Source of the DNA: Prorocentrum cordatum
Taxonomy: Eukaryota; Sar; Dinophyceae; Prorocentrales; Prorocentraceae
Assembly (NCBI GenBank): GCA_963575745.1
Contig: CAUYUJ010020536.1
Location: forward strand, 26,001-90,000
Length of the DNA: 64,000 nucleotides
Direction of reading: 5' to 3'
Shown here: positions 1 to 12,008 of the stretch, piece after piece
How positions within the stretch are numbered: position 1 is the stretch's first letter
Layout of the letters: each line of letters opens with the position of its first letter
Translations under genes and position numbers: made by a program
The notes under the pieces: generated by a model
The model's input: the letters and a program-made list of their open reading frames with translations, nothing else
Told to the model about the DNA's origin: nothing
Database searches by the model: none

Positions 1-3000
1 ATGCACATGCTTTGGTGCACATGCTCATGGGGAGGGTGACCCCCTCACGCAGGGGCGTCCCTCATGCGTTGATGTTGATGTCGTCATTCGCATGCTTATG
101 GGGAGGGTGACCCCCTCACGCAGGGGCGTCCCTCATGCGTTCATGTTGTCACGCACATGCTTATGGGGAGGGTGACCCCCTCACGCAGGGGCGTCCCTCA
201 TGCGTTGAGGTTGTCATGCACATGCTTTTGGGGAGGGTGACCCCCCCACGCAGGGGCGCCCCTCATGCGTTGATGTTGTCATGCACATGCTTACGGGGAG
301 GGTGACCCCCTCACGTAGGGGCGTCCCTCATGCGTTGATGTTGTCATGCACATGCTTATGGGGAGGGTGACCCCCTCACGCAGGGGCGTCCCTCATGCGT
401 TGGGCGGTCGCCATGCACGTGCGTATGGGGGGGGTGACCCACCTCACAGCAGGGGCGCCCCTCATGCGTCGCCTCCTGTGTGATGTTGTCATTCGCATGC
501 TTTTGGGGGTGGGGTCCCCTCCCGCGGGGCGTCCCTAGCGTTGATGTTGTCGCGCACATGCTTATGGGGAGGGTGACCCCCTCACGCAGGGGCGTCCCTC
601 ATGCGTTGAGGTCGTCATGCACATGCTTTTGGGGGGGGTGACCCCCTCACGCAGGGGCGCCCCTCATGCGTCGATGTTGTCATGCACATGCTTATGGGGA
701 GGGTGACCCCCTCACGTAGGGGCGGCCCTCATGCGTTGATGTTGTCATGCACATGCTTATGGGGAGGGCGACCCCCTCACGCAGGGGCGCCCCTCATGCG
801 CCGGTGTTGCCATGCACGTGCTTATGGGGAGGGTGACCCCCTCACGCAGGGCCGCCCCTCATGCGTCGACGCTGTCATGCACATGCTTTTGGGGGGGGTG
901 ACCCCCTCACGCAGGGGCGCCCCTCATGCGTCGAGGTTGTCATGCACATGCTTATGGGGGGGTGGCCCCTCACGCAGGGGCGCCCCTCATGCGTTGACGT
1001 CGTCATGCACACGCTTATGGGGAGGGTGGCCCCCTCACGCAGGGGCGCCCCTCATGCGGCGACGTTGCCCTGCACATGCTCATGGAGGCCCCCTCGCGCA
1101 GGGGCGCCCCTCACGCGTCGATGCCATCATTCAAATGCTTATGGGGAGGGTGACCCCCTCACGCAGGGGCGCCCCTCATGCGCTGGCGTTGCCACGCACG
1201 TGCTTATGGGGAGGGTGACCCCCTCACGCAGGGGCGCCCCCCATGCGTTGACGCCGCCATGCACATGCTCATGGGGGGGGGGGGGCTCACGCAGGGGCGC
1301 CCCTCATGCGTTGATGTCGCCATGCACATGCTTTTGGGGGGGGGGGGGCCCCCTCACGCAGGGGCGCCCTCATGCGTTGATGTCGGCACGCACATGCTTA
1401 TGGGGGGGGGGGGGGGCTCCTCACGCAGGGGCGCCCCTCATGCGATGATGTTGCCATGCACATGCTTATGGGGAGGGTGGCCCCCTCACGCAGGGGCGCC
1501 CCCCATGCGTTGATGTCGTCATTCACATGCTTATGGGGGGGGTGACCCCCTCACGCATGGGGCGCCCCCCATGCGTTGATGTCGTCATGCACGCGCTTAT
1601 GGGGGGGTGACCCCCTCGCGCAGTGGCGCCCCTCATGCGTTGATGTTGTCATGCGCCTGCTTATGGGGAGGGTGGCCCCCTCACGCGCCGGCGCCCCTCA
1701 TGCGTTGATGTCGTCATTCAGATGCCTATGGGGGGGGGGGTGGCCCCTCACGCAGGGGCGCCCCTCACGCGTTGATGTTACCATTCAAATGCTTATGGGG
1801 GGGTGCCCCCTCACGCAGGGGCGCCCCTCATGCGCTGGCGTTGTCATGCACATGCTTTTGGCGAGGGTGACCCCCTCACGCAGCGGCGCCCCTCATGCGT
1901 CGATGATGTCATGCGCACGCTTATGGGGGGGGTGGCCCCCTCACGCAGGGGCGCCCCTCATGCGTCGGCGCTGTCATGCGCATGCTTATGGGGGGTGACC
2001 CCCTCACGCAGGGGCGGCCCTCATGCGCTGATGTTGTCATGCACGCGCTTATGGGGGGGGGGGGGGCCCGCGCGCAGGGGCGCCCCTCATGCGTTGATAT
2101 TGTCTGCACATGCTTATGGGAGGTGTTGACCCCCTCACGCAGGGGCGTCCCTCACGCGTCGACGTCGCCATTCAGATGCTTACGGGGGGGGGGGGGGGGG
2201 GGGGGGCTCACGCAGGGGCGCCCCTCGTGCGTTGATGGCGCCATGCACACGCTTATGGGGGTGCGACCCCCTCGCGCAGGGGCGCCCCTTCATGCGTCGA
2301 TGCTGTCTGCGCTCGCTTATGGGGGGGTGGCCCCCTCACGCAGGGGCGCCCCTCATGCGTTGACGTCGTCATGCGCATGCTTATGGGGAGGGTGACCCCC
2401 CCACGCAGTGGCGCCCCTCATGCGTCGCTGTGGCCATGCACATGCTTATGGGGGGGGGGGGGGGGCCTCACGCAGGGGCGCCCCTCATGCGTTGATGTGG
2501 TTCTGCGCATGCTTATGGGGGGGGGGGGGGGGGCGGGGGGCGCCCCCCATGCGTCGATGGTCATGCACATGGGGGGGGGCGCACGCAGGGGCGCCCCCCA
2601 TGCGTCGATGTTGTCATGCACATGCTCATGGGGAGGGTGACCCCTCAAGCAGGGGCGCCCATCATGCGTTGATGTTGCCATGCACATGCTTACGGGGAGG
2701 GTGGCACCCTCACGCAGGGGCGCCCCTCATGCGATGATGTTGTCATGCACATGCTTGTGGCGAGGGTGGCCCCCTCACGCAGGGGCGCCCCTCATGCGTT
2801 GATGTTGTCATGCACATGCCTATGGGGTGGGTGGCCCCCTCACGCAGGGGCGCCCCTCATGCGTTGATGTGGTCATGCACATGCTTATGGGGAGGGTGAC
2901 CCCCCCACGCAGTGGCGCCCCTCATGCGTCGTTGCGGCCATGCACATGCTTATGGGGGGTGACCCCCGCACGCAGGGGCGCCCTTCATGCTTGATGTTGC

Positions 3001-3085
3001 CGTGCACATGCTTATGGGGAGGGTGACCCCCTCACGCAGGGGCGCCCCTCATGCGTTGATGTTGTCATGCACATGCTTATGCGTT
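1..3085. repeat. 65-bp minisatellite array, about 47 copies
   Basis: A 65-bp unit repeats across the whole interval. It begins with ATGCACATGCTTATGGGGAG, continues through a GGGTGACCCC block and CTCACGCAGGGGCGCCCCTC, and ends with ATGCGTTGATGTTGTC. Each unit contains the 12-bp perfect palindrome AGGGGCGCCCCT and the near-palindrome GGGTGACCC. Because 65 is not a multiple of three, open frames cycle through the repeat and are not genes. Copies vary mainly in G-run length and by single substitutions. Confidence 0.95.
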
Positions 3086-3099
3086 GTTGTTGTCATGCA

Positions 3100-3179
3100 C
3101 ATGCTTTCACGTCGTCCGTCGGCCTGTCGGCCGCGCTTCGGCGCCGCACCTCACCCTCACCCCCGCCCCCCTCCTCCTG

Positions 3180-3211
<32 letters not shown>

Positions 3212-3221
3212 CCTGCTCCTG

Positions 3222-3252
<31 letters not shown>

Positions 3253-3680
3253 TCCCCTCCCCCTCCTCCGCCTCCTCCTCCTCCTCCCTCCTCCTCCTCC
3301 TCCTCCTCTCCTCCTCCTCCTCCTCCTCCTCATCATCATCCGCCTCCTCCTCCTCCTCCTCCTCTTCCTCCTCCTCCTTCCTCCCCCTCCTCTTCCGCCT
3401 CCTCCGCCTCCCCGCCTGCTCCTGCTCCTCCTCCTCATCATCATCATCATCACCATCATCATCAGCATCATCATCATCATCCTCATCATCATAATCATCA
3501 TTATCATCATAATTATCATCTTCATCAGCATCATCGTCATCACCAACATCATCAACATCATCATCATTGTCATCGTCAGCGTCATCAGCATCATCGTCCT
3601 CATCATCATCATCGTCAGCATCATCATCATCCACCTCCTCCTCCTCCGCCTCCTCCCCCTCGCCCTAATCCCCCCCCTCT
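3100..3680. repeat. Trinucleotide low-complexity tract (CTC/CTG then CAT)
   Basis: The tract starts as (CTC)n/(CTG)n, becomes CCTCCTCCT-rich, and changes at about 3435 to (CAT)n with interspersed CAC and CGT. No stop-free protein in it is credible, since every frame is a homopolymer-like peptide. Confidence 0.93.
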
Positions 3681-3689
3681 TCGCCCCCC

Positions 3690-4540
3690 CGCACCCCCCA
3701 CGCGGGCCCTGAGATGGCCCCAACTTCCTCTCTCCCCCGTCAGCTCTCATGGGCATCGTTTCTGGATGGGCTGGCGGGTTTTTTTTTTGTTGATCGCGAC
3801 CGCGGCGAGGAAAAGGTCGGGGCCGCGTCAGAGTGCGGAGCAGACAAGCAACGGCCTTAAGTAGCGCAAAGGAAAAGGAAGGGCGAAAAGAGGACAAGAC
3901 CAAGCAGGGGAAGAGGCCAGCAGGAGGCGAGCCTCGCTGCCGCTCAATGGAGAGCGCACGCCAGGCACACAACCGGGCAACGTGCAGCACCAGTTGGTAA
4001 TTCCTGTAGCCAATCACGTCCCTGACGAGGAAGACCACCGGCAAGACGCACAGCAACCCCAGGTCAGGACGAGGGGTGCGGAACGTAGGACAGCAGACCA
4101 CCGTCACAGAGGAAGACTGGACATGCAGGCGGTCAACGGAAAAGATCCGGATCGCCAGACACCGAGAGGTGTCGGGGGGGCGGCTTAGGCAGGCGCGACC
4201 AGACCACGCTGCAAGTGGCGGGAGGGAACGGCCAGAGGGCCGGGGAGGGCAGGCGACGGGCGGGGAAGCCGAAGGGGCGGGCGCGAGCGGCACTCGCCCA
4301 GGTGGCAGGATGCACGGCCCGTAAGTATTAGATGAGCAGCGGTGGGGGAGGACCAGGCGCGTCCGTCGACCCCGCGCGGGGAGGGGAGACAGGCGGCAGG
4401 CGGGACGCGAGGCGCGGACCGCCGGGACGGCCAGGGAGAGACCCCACGGAGGGGGGGGGGCGCCAGCAGACCAGCGCCCTGGGCCGGGGGGGCCCCCCTG
4501 CGGCCTCGCGCGCGGGGCTTGGGGGAGCGGAGAAAGCGCG
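3690..4540. other. GC-rich interval without a recognised gene
   Basis: The interval has a T9 run near 3780 and then very GC-rich sequence. Open frames exist on both strands but have no recognisable domains and look like composition artefacts. It may be a more diverged copy of the tandem unit described from 4540 onward. Confidence 0.5.
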
Positions 4541-5890
4541 AAGGCGACTAACGGTCGCAGATCTGGCACAGGGTACGCGCGATACGATGCACAGGCGGCA
4601 ACAGTCGGAGATCCACCGGGAGGAGTGCCCCCCGAGGGAAAGCCCGGAGCCCAGCGCGTCGGGCCGAGGGGGTTCCCTTGCGGGGCTCGCACGCCGGGGC
4701 AGGGCAAGGAGAGGAGGCCGCAGAAGGCAGACGAGGACCCAGGGGAGGGGCCCACAGCCGCCAAACGGCGAAGGAGAGGCCCTACACTACCAACGCCAAG
4801 AGCGGAGCAAGGCGGCTGGGCAGGCGCCGCGGACAGACACAGCGGCGACACCCCTCGGGCGCCCCGGCGGTCTCGCGGCAGGAGACAGCGGGGGGAGGGC
4901 CGGGAGGCCCCAGCGCGGTCGCCCGAGGCGGGCGCAAGGGGGGCGACACGGCGCCAGGGGATGAAGGGCCACAAGAAGCCCAGGGAGCAATGGCGTCCTG
5001 GGGGGGCTGGCGGCGGGCCGACGACCCCAGTTGGGCGCGCGCCAGGCGGCATGAATTGGGCAAGAAACCAGGGCGGCCACCGGGGGGGCCGCCCGCGGAG
5101 CGAGGAGGGGCGCGTGAACGGAAGGCGACTGACGGTAGCAGTTCTACGTTAAAAAAGTGCGCAGCACAAAGAACTGTGGCGACGAGAGCGACTCATGGTC
5201 GCGAGCTGTGTGAATGGCAGGAACAGACGGCGGGCCGCCGGAGAGGATGCTCCCGGCAGGGGGGGCCCAGAGGCCAGCGGTTCGGGCCGGGGAGGTTTCC
5301 CGGCGGCCTCTCACGCTGGGGCGGCGCCGGGACGGCGAAGCCGCGCAGAGCAGCCGAGGGCCCGAGGGGGGGGGCCCACGGCCGCAGAACGACAGAGAAG
5401 AGACCCGAGCGCGCCGAGAGCGCATGGCGGCCGGGCACGCGCCGCGGGGATCAGAGGCGGCGGTGACACGCAGGGGCGCTCCAGCGGCCCCCCGACAGGA
5501 GACGAGGGGGGAGCGCCGGGGGCCCCAGGGCGGCCGCCCGAGACGGGGGCGCGGGGGGCGGCCCGACGCCAAGGGGCAGATGGCCACAAGGGGCCCAGGA
5601 GCAAGGGCGCGCTGGGAGCCAGGGGCGCGCCGTTAGCCCCAGCTGGGCGCGCCCCTGGGGCGCCCCAGCATTGGGCGCGAACCCAGGGCGGCCCCTGGGG
5701 GGGGGGGCGCCCGCGGGGCGGGCGCGGAGACGGGCGGGCGAAGTGGAAGTAGCCCGCACTGCGGCCCGTCGGCGCGCGGCCCGGGAGGGAGCCGGCGCTC
5801 GCGAGGGGAAGGAGCAGGCGAGGTGGCGAGGCAATTAACAGTCGCACGGTGAGTGAGTAGCCAAGCAACCGCGAGGCGAAGCGACTAACG
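4540..5890. repeat. Two diverged GC-rich tandem units of about 0.6-0.75 kb
   Basis: Corresponding blocks recur in order in about 4545-5126 and 5127-5885. These include a GGAGGCCGCAGAA-like block, a CCCAG(T/C)TGGGCGCGC block and an ACCAGGGCGGCC-like block. Units are bounded by a short inverted repeat, GCGAC-TAACG-GTCGC, seen near 4547 and 5880 and in degenerate form near 5127 and 5833. No protein domain is recognised. Confidence 0.5.
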
Positions 5891-6950
5891 GTCGCGCGTC
5901 AGGGAAAAAGAGTGGGGAGCCCACAGGTACGAAAGGGAAGCTGTAGAGAAGGGGCGTGGCGGGGGGGTCTACTGCCGCGTCCAGGGCTGGCGCGCGCTCG
6001 CGGCCCGGCCGTGAGCTCCCTGGTCAGCCTGCCAAGAGGTGCCGTCCGTCCAATAGTATTTGCCCTTACCCTTGTTTGAAGTACCCCTTCCTTTCCCCGG
6101 ATTCGCGAACTTGTCGCGGACGGCTGCCCGGTTGACCCGAAGTCAAAGGGACCTACCCAGAGTGATTGGGTTGTAGTCACACGGACGCCAGGCCCAGAGG
6201 AAGTCCTCAAAGGACCCAGGGTCCTGCTTGGATGGGATCTGCGCATACGTAGCCAGAACTGGCGGGGCGCGCGTGAGTCCACTGGTGCCAGAGGCCGCTG
6301 AAGTAGCCCCCAAGCTGTCTCTGTAGACGCTTCACTGCGGCGGCGTGGTCTTCGCCACCGATGGGGGAGAGTTGGACCTCCTGCAGCAGGGCCCTGTGCA
6401 TGCACGGACCAGTGTCGGGGTCGGTTAGGTCATGCGAAGGGATGGCGTCGGGCCAAGGGGCCGCCCGATCGTCTGCATACGTCCGCTGGGAGCGGGCACG
6501 GCTGCACCACTCACCGCGGTGAGCGGAACCCAGCTAGACCAATCCGACCACCCACTCCAATTGCGACTGCAGAGCTCGCGGTTGGAGTCGCAGTGCCTCC
6601 GCGAGCGGCAGCTGCCCCACAAGGCAAGGCGCGCCTGAGTCCGCTGGGGAGGCGGTGCCTGGAGGGTCGGCGCGGGCGGGCCGGGGCCCTCAGTTGCAGA
6701 TGTGGAACTTGTGGTCAGTGCTGTGTGTGCGGCGTAGGAACGCTTGTTCCACATTGCCCCATCGAGCGCTGTCCTGTGCCAGTGAAAATGATCGTTCGCT
6801 TCACACACATTTGCTGTCGGACCCCCGTGTCTGAGGGCTGCTTGCCGGAGGTCGTTGACCCGGCTCGCACGTCGCGGCAAGTCGGGCCCATCGGAACTGG
6901 AGCCTGCAGAATACCTTCAACCATTCCGCCAGCATAAATAATCCAGATGG
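5890..6950. other. Unassigned interval with a possible minus-strand coding remnant
   Basis: Nothing here can be named. A short minus-strand frame at 6207-6405 has less biased composition than its surroundings (it includes SGLWHQWTHARPASSGYVC), so it may be a remnant of a coding region. I do not recognise the family. Confidence 0.3.
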
Positions 6951-7262
6951 TGAGCTGGAGTCGAAAAGGCGGGAGCTGGAATCGGATCCGGGGTCGGCGG
7001 GGCGGGATGGGAGCTGGCGTCGGAGAGGCGAGAACTGGAGCCGGAGTCGGAGAGACGGGAACCGCAGTCGGAGCACCAGAGTCGGAGCTGGAGTCGGAGA
7101 GATAGGATCTGCACTCGGAACCGGAGTCGGAGAGATGGGGCGGCCGCCCGAGTCGGAAAGCTGGGAGCTGGAATCGGCGCTGGACTCGGAAAGGTGGGCG
7201 CCGAAACACTGTCGGAGAGATGGGGCGGGGGTTGGAGACGAAGCCAGTGTCGGAGATAGGGG
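6950..7262. repeat. Imperfect short tandem repeat rich in GTCGGAG
   Basis: Repeats of GAGCTGGAGTCGGAGAGAT and close variants occur about 10 times, with spacings near 20-30 bp. It lies just 3' of the minus-strand LINE remnant and may be that element's 3' flank or tail region. Confidence 0.7.
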
Positions 7263-7565
7263 GGGCCCTTGGTTCAAATCAGATGGTTTTATTAGAGCCT
7301 CTTTGGGGAAGGGACAGGTATTCTTTCACGTGGCTGAGAAGGCCGCCCTCCAAGCCGTTCCACAATTGTGCATGCGATGTCATATCTACCCATTGGATGT
7401 CGCATTGGTATCATGTCACCAAAAAACGATGTCATCATCCCAAGTCTTTCGCTGACCGCCGCGTCGTCGTTCTGCTCGTCGCGCGTCGTGCATGTTCGAA
7501 TCCCAAAGTACACGACGCCTCCTCCATCTGTCGGCGCTGTGGCCTGCAGCCCGGGCTGCGTAGTC

Positions 7566-9021
7566 TCACTTCCTCTTGTAATAAGTGCGCGTCCAATCTT
7601 TCACGCGCATGCGCCCCGCGATAGAAATAGCATCGCAGGTGCTCCTGCGTATGACGTCCACCCAAGGCTCCAGGCCATCGTTGTTGGCATCGCCATGTCT
7701 GCTGCGTGGACCAAGGTCGCGCTGTTTGTCGGCGTCGGCGGCTATAATGACGGCATGGAATGTTGCGTTGCCGTTTTCCTGCCGGGATCGTCTTCTCGGC
7801 ACGCCCACGATCAGCCGAATCATCTTCCGTTGTGTCCTCCGCAGCGCGAGGAGCACGTCCTTGGTGAGAGTCCACGAAAACCACCCGTACATAACGCAAG
7901 GTGTGATTGTGCCGTTGAAAAGTCGTAGTCTGCTGCGAAGTGAAAACCGTTTGTTCGTGAGTTCGCTCCGTAACTGGTTGAACCTAGCCCATCCTGCGGC
8001 GATCCAGCTTGATAGTTCGTGCTCGTGGAAGTTGTGGAACGACACTTTTATGCCTAGGTATGTCGCGCTCTGGTCGCGGTGCAAGATGTCGAAGCGCGCG
8101 TCGTCCAACATGATGTGCGATATTGTTCTTCCCATCCTCAGGCTGACGTTTGTAAGGATATTGGTCTTGTCGGGGCGGAGTGACAATCCGCAGCGCGATG
8201 CCTGGCTTTTGAGGTCTCGTAGCATACAGGTAAGCTGTCGTAGGTTTTTGGCGTACAAGAAGACGTCGCCCGCGAAGCGTAGTTTGGTGATGTTCGCACC
8301 ACTCGCGTAGCCGCGTTTGAAGCCAAACCTCTTTCGATGCCAAATTGCCCTGGGTTGCCGGACAATGTTTTCCAGCAGCGCGTTGAACAAGAATGAGCTG
8401 AGCGGATCTCCCTGTTTCACTCCACGCTGCATGTCGAAATGTCGGCTGTTAGTGTTTGCCCTGGCCGTGGCTGTCTGGTTTCAGTACATCTGCTGTAAGA
8501 ATGTGATATATGCATCAGGGATGTGCTGTTGTCGCAAAGCTTCCCAAAGTTTGGCATGGCTCACGCAGTCGAAAGGGTCTTTTACAATCGATTGCGGCTG
8601 CCTAGAGAGGCAGCTGCCAACGATCTGACTGCTCGCACAGCATTGTCGTGGTGAAAAGGTGGTCTTCGCTGCGGTAGCCACGTCTGAAGCCAGCTTGGTC
8701 GGGGCTTTGTTGCGCGTCGAACGCGAACTCAAGCCAGTTGCATATGAGCCGAGACAGGAGCTTGTACAAAAGCGGGACGATTGCGATTGGCATGTAGTTT
8801 TGTGGTTGCTTGGGGTTGCCAGACTTATATATAACTGTGATCGTCTTGCGTTTCCATTGGTCGGGTGGTGGGCGACTTGGAGTGATGATGTCGTTGTAGA
8901 GCTGCAGCAAGCAATGCTCAGTGGTGGCGCCACCTGCTTTGAGCAACTTTGCTGTGAGGCCATCAGTGTCGCTACACTTGCCATTCGTCAACTGTTTTAT
9001 GGCCCTCCGTAGTTCTTCCAT
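7566..9021 (-). pseudogene. LINE reverse transcriptase, frameshifted
   Basis: Three overlapping frames give successive RT blocks. The first (9021-8602) has the fingers region with GKCSDTDGLTAKLLK and an IAIVPLLYKLLSRLICNWLE block. The next frame (about 8600-8481) has a motif A remnant, KDPFDCVSHAKLWEAL. The frame 8432-7566 has motif B, GVKQGDPLSSFLFNALL, and motif C as RFAGDVFLYA, in which the first catalytic Asp is replaced by Gly. LSLRPDKTNIL and YLGIKV follow, as in LINE thumb regions. The end (PWVDVIRR, then a frameshift to SPGCRPQRRQMEE) matches the usual C-terminal part of LINE ORF2. At least two frameshifts plus the lost Asp make it nonfunctional. Confidence 0.85.
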
Positions 9022-9639
9022 CGTGAATGATGGGATGTTGGGTTCAGCTGACGTTGCGGCGGCGCTGTTTTCCTGGCCGTCGTTCTCTCTTATTTCTGGT
9101 AAGGAGTTGCTCGTAGAAGGTCGCGAAGACGTCGGCGATACGTGTCCTGTTTGTCTCCTCGTCGCCTGTTGGGGTAGTCATTGATGGAATCATGTGTTTT
9201 CGCGTAGCAGACCTCACACCGGCGATGTTCTTGAGGCCTTTGAATTGACAGATAACGGCATCTAATGTTGCATTTTCGCGGGCCCACTTGATGGTTCGAA
9301 GTTGTCTCAGAATAAGCTTGCTAAACTTGGTCCGTTTGGTTGTCGTTGCGCGGTGTGTTACGTCGTTGGACGATTAGCTCGCGAGACTTCTGGCCTGCTG
9401 CGAGGTCCTCCCCATGTGTTGGGCGTTGTGCAACACCGACCGCACGTTCGCGATGTCCTTCGTGCGCTCGGACAAGGGCGTCGCTGATGCGCGCGCACCT
9501 GTCATTTGCATCAACTGTACAGTCGTAGTCGCTGAGTCGGCGCTGCAAGCACTGCTGAAAAAGTGGGCCGGCGGCAGGCGGGAATAAAGATTGATGGGGT
9601 GTTCGACGTTTGCGTTTGCTCCTTCTGTGGGTCTTTGCG

Positions 9640-10000
9640 CCGGGGAAAACATATTTCACGCAAACTGCTTGGTGGTCGGAGCCGAGGTCCAGAGTAATAG
9701 TGGCAAGTGCGTCGAGCACCTGCTTGCGGCGGTTTTGTCTCTGAGTATGTAGTGAATTTGCGACTGGGTTGGATGCTCGCCACTGCGGGTGTAAGAATGT
9801 TGCGGTGGTGCTTGTAGAACATAGTGTTCGTGATAAGCATGTTGTGCGTGTCCTGGCCCATGCCCGCAACCACGTCCTGCGCGCGTTGCAGCCCCCCAGT
9901 CCATGCGGCGGTGTTGGCTTGAGGTCGATGGGCGGAGGCGGGGGCATGGTGATGGATGATGTAGGTCGGAAGTCGGTAGGTTGAGTCGGTGAATTATGAA
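9640..10000 (-). pseudogene. LINE APE-type endonuclease remnant
   Basis: Fragments of the exonuclease-endonuclease-phosphatase fold appear in different frames, in the right order. One frame has ITNTMFYKHHRNILTP (the 'N-T-x-F-x-K' region), another has HPTQSQIHYIL (usually QIDYIL), and a third has LGSDHQAVCVKYVF (the SDH motif with the catalytic His). At least two frameshifts are needed to connect them. It sits directly 5' of the RT pseudogene on the same strand, as in L1-like elements. Confidence 0.7.
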
Positions 10001-10029
10001 AGTCGATGGGATGGGAGGGCGGTGGGGAA

Positions 10030-10700
10030 TCAAGCGTCGGAGGCCGGAGGTCGATTGGTGGGGGTAGGCATGAGAAGTCGGCTGTTAGAGGCCGGGGGTT
10101 TGATAATTGAGGTGGTGGTGGCTGGATGTCGAAGGGTGGAGGTGGGAGTTGGACGTCAGATGCTGTAGATTGGGGGTCGGTGCGTTGCGAAGGCGAAGCT
10201 TGAAGGTCGATGGGCGCGGAGAGTGGTGGGAAGTCGAATGCTGGAGGCTGGAGGTCGGAGCATTGAGTTGGCGGGTGTGGAGGGTCGATACATCGAGGTG
10301 GCAATGGGAAGTCGGGCGTTGGAAGCTGGAGCCCGGAATGCCGGGCTGGCAGCAGCTCGAGATCGGGGGGTGGAGCTGTGAGTAAAAAGACGCACGTGGG
10401 AGGTTGATGGTCGGTATGCTGAGCTGGTGGATGTTGGAGGTCGATGGGCGGGGGTGGTGGCAGGAGGTCGGAGCGCTGAGCTGGCGGAGGTTGGAATCGA
10501 GAGTGGGAGCTGGATTCGGGGACAAGGTTGAAAGCAGGAGCCGGGGTGTTGGAAATCTTCTTGTCGTCGGAGTCGAGAAACGTTCTCGGGCGACAAATCT
10601 CCTGGGAATGGGGTAAGACGCGTCGTAGGCCTAAAATGGCATCTCCAGAAACATTCACATTTTTGCCCCTTCCGCTTCCTGCTGATTGGGTTGTCAACAT
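10030..10700 (-). repeat. Pro-rich repeat of about 70 bp inside the LINE
   Basis: A unit of roughly 66-72 bp recurs 8-9 times. On the plus strand it reads like GGAGGTCGATGGGCGG...GGAGGTCGGAGCGTTGAGCTGGCGG with changes. The minus-strand frame is open and gives units such as PPPIDLQPPPAQ-TDLQPP. It probably expanded within the element between the Cys-rich block and the endonuclease, because the flanking LINE blocks keep their order. Confidence 0.65.
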
Positions 10701-11065
10701 GATTTACGGGCCCAGGGTACGAGGTGAGAGCGGGGGGGAAGGTCCTTTTCACTCATGGGCAGAAGGCCAGCCGCTCCGAGGTCGGCGAACCCAATGGCCT
10801 TCAGCCTCTGTAGCTGGAGGCTCTGGCCTTCAGGTGCTTCTGATGCCTGAAAATATTCGATGTCGTGAAAAGCTTTCCCGTCCACGGGATGCCTTCCCTC
10901 GAGCAGCCTCTTTCGGGCCATGTACCTGGAGCCACTCTCTGGTGGTCCTTTGCGTTCCTCCAGAAGGCCTCTGAAAACAAAAGTGGCATGATTGCCGCAC
11001 CTCGCACAGACAACCAACAGGCCGTCATCACAGGTGCCAGCAGAAAGGGCGTGGGAGGGGTGCAC
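10694..11065 (-). pseudogene. LINE Cys/His segment fragment
   Basis: A 123-codon frame contains VVCARCGNHATFVFRGLLEE and, further on, ARKRLLEGRHPVDGK. The C-x2-C-G...R-L...G-x-HP pattern is, from memory, common in dinoflagellate LINE proteins between ORF1-like and endonuclease regions. It may bind zinc, but only one Cys pair is visible. Position and strand fit the LINE. The name is an inference from context. Confidence 0.45.
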
Positions 11066-11219
11066 CTGTCTTGGGCGACCTCGAAACTCGCCTCAAAAAA
11101 GGGCGGTACGGTTCCTTACATCGCCTCGAGACCGCGTCATGAGAGGGACTGAAAGTGAAGCACGCCGCACAACGCCACGCAACATGCTCAGCTCTCTGCC
11201 AGTCGTGCACTAGCAGGAG

Positions 11220-11927
11220 CTATGTCTTATACTGATCGGACTTACATAATCTTTCAGACCTGGGATGCCTGTGCCAGGGGGCGCAGGTCCGAAGTGGGAG
11301 TCGGAGCCGGCGAAATAATAATAATATGAGGTCGGAGTGGGGAGCAGCAGTCGTCTGAGTAGTTCCCTGTCCGGAAGGTGGGGTCCGCGTCGCCGGCGCA
11401 GTCGATGCGTCCGCAGGCGGTAAAACGCAAGCGTGTTCAGCCAGAGCCTCCATGCCGGAGCCGCGGTGGCAATAATCGATACTGGTAGACACAAAACTGT
11501 CGGTGGCATTCGGTCCAACCGTGCATGTAGAGACTGAGGTCGTCACCTGTATCCTGGCGGTGGTACCATTGCCCACTTCCGTAGTCGGATGCGAAGATGA
11601 AGAGGTGGGATCAGGAGCCAGCGATGGGTAAGGAAGACTATCTATACGTGTAGCTGTAGGAGTGGACTTATCGGTAGCTTCGCCCCTGGCGTCCACCCTC
11701 GCAACTGGGTGCATACATTCCGCGGCGGTGGACATGTCGGTGGCTTCGCCCCTGAATTCCACGTCGCAGAATCCAAAATAGTTTCCATTCGTTTCCAGTG
11801 TAGATTGTTGTTCCTCGGCTCTGGCACTGGTGTCCGGTACTATCACGCAAGAACCTGCACCCAGTGCCCGCCACGTGCCCCCCTCGGCGTTGCCCTTGGA
11901 TTTGCCCTCCTTTGGCGCACCTTTCAT
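11220..11927 (-). CDS. Unassigned 235-aa Thr/Ser-rich open frame
   Basis: The frame is open from an ATG at 11927. It is rich in Thr, Ser and Ala (for example ARGEATDKSTPTATRID) and has a degenerate internal repeat (FRGEATDMST / ARGEATDKST). No domain is recognised. It lies on the same strand as the LINE, between the ORF1-like and Cys/His blocks. It could be a low-complexity linker of the LINE protein or a chance open frame. Confidence 0.25.
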   Translation of the reverse strand: MKGAPKEGKSKGNAEGGTWRALGAGSCVIVPDTSARAEEQQSTLETNGNYFGFCDVEFRGEATDMSTAAECMHPVARVDARGEATDKSTPTATRIDSLPYPSLAPDPTSSSSHPTTEVGNGTTARIQVTTSVSTCTVGPNATDSFVSTSIDYCHRGSGMEALAEHACVLPPADASTAPATRTPPSGQGTTQTTAAPHSDLILLLFRRLRLPLRTCAPWHRHPRSERLCKSDQYKT

Positions 11928-12008
11928 TCCGAGGCAGGACCAGTATAGACTCGGTCAAGGCGATCAGCTTCTCAGCTTCTCATGCTGTTGGAGCTCTTCC
12001 CAGTTCTG

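Noticed and set aside
1-3085. CRISPR-like array
   Set aside because: Repeats are directly adjacent with no unique spacers, and the genome is eukaryotic.
3157-5052. 631-codon minus-strand frame
   Set aside because: It runs from GC-rich DNA into (CTC)n/(CAT)n repeats and shows no domain. The composition explains the open frame.
7270-7290. tRNA gene suggested by GGTTCAAATC
   Set aside because: No matching acceptor, D or anticodon arms around this B-box-like sequence.
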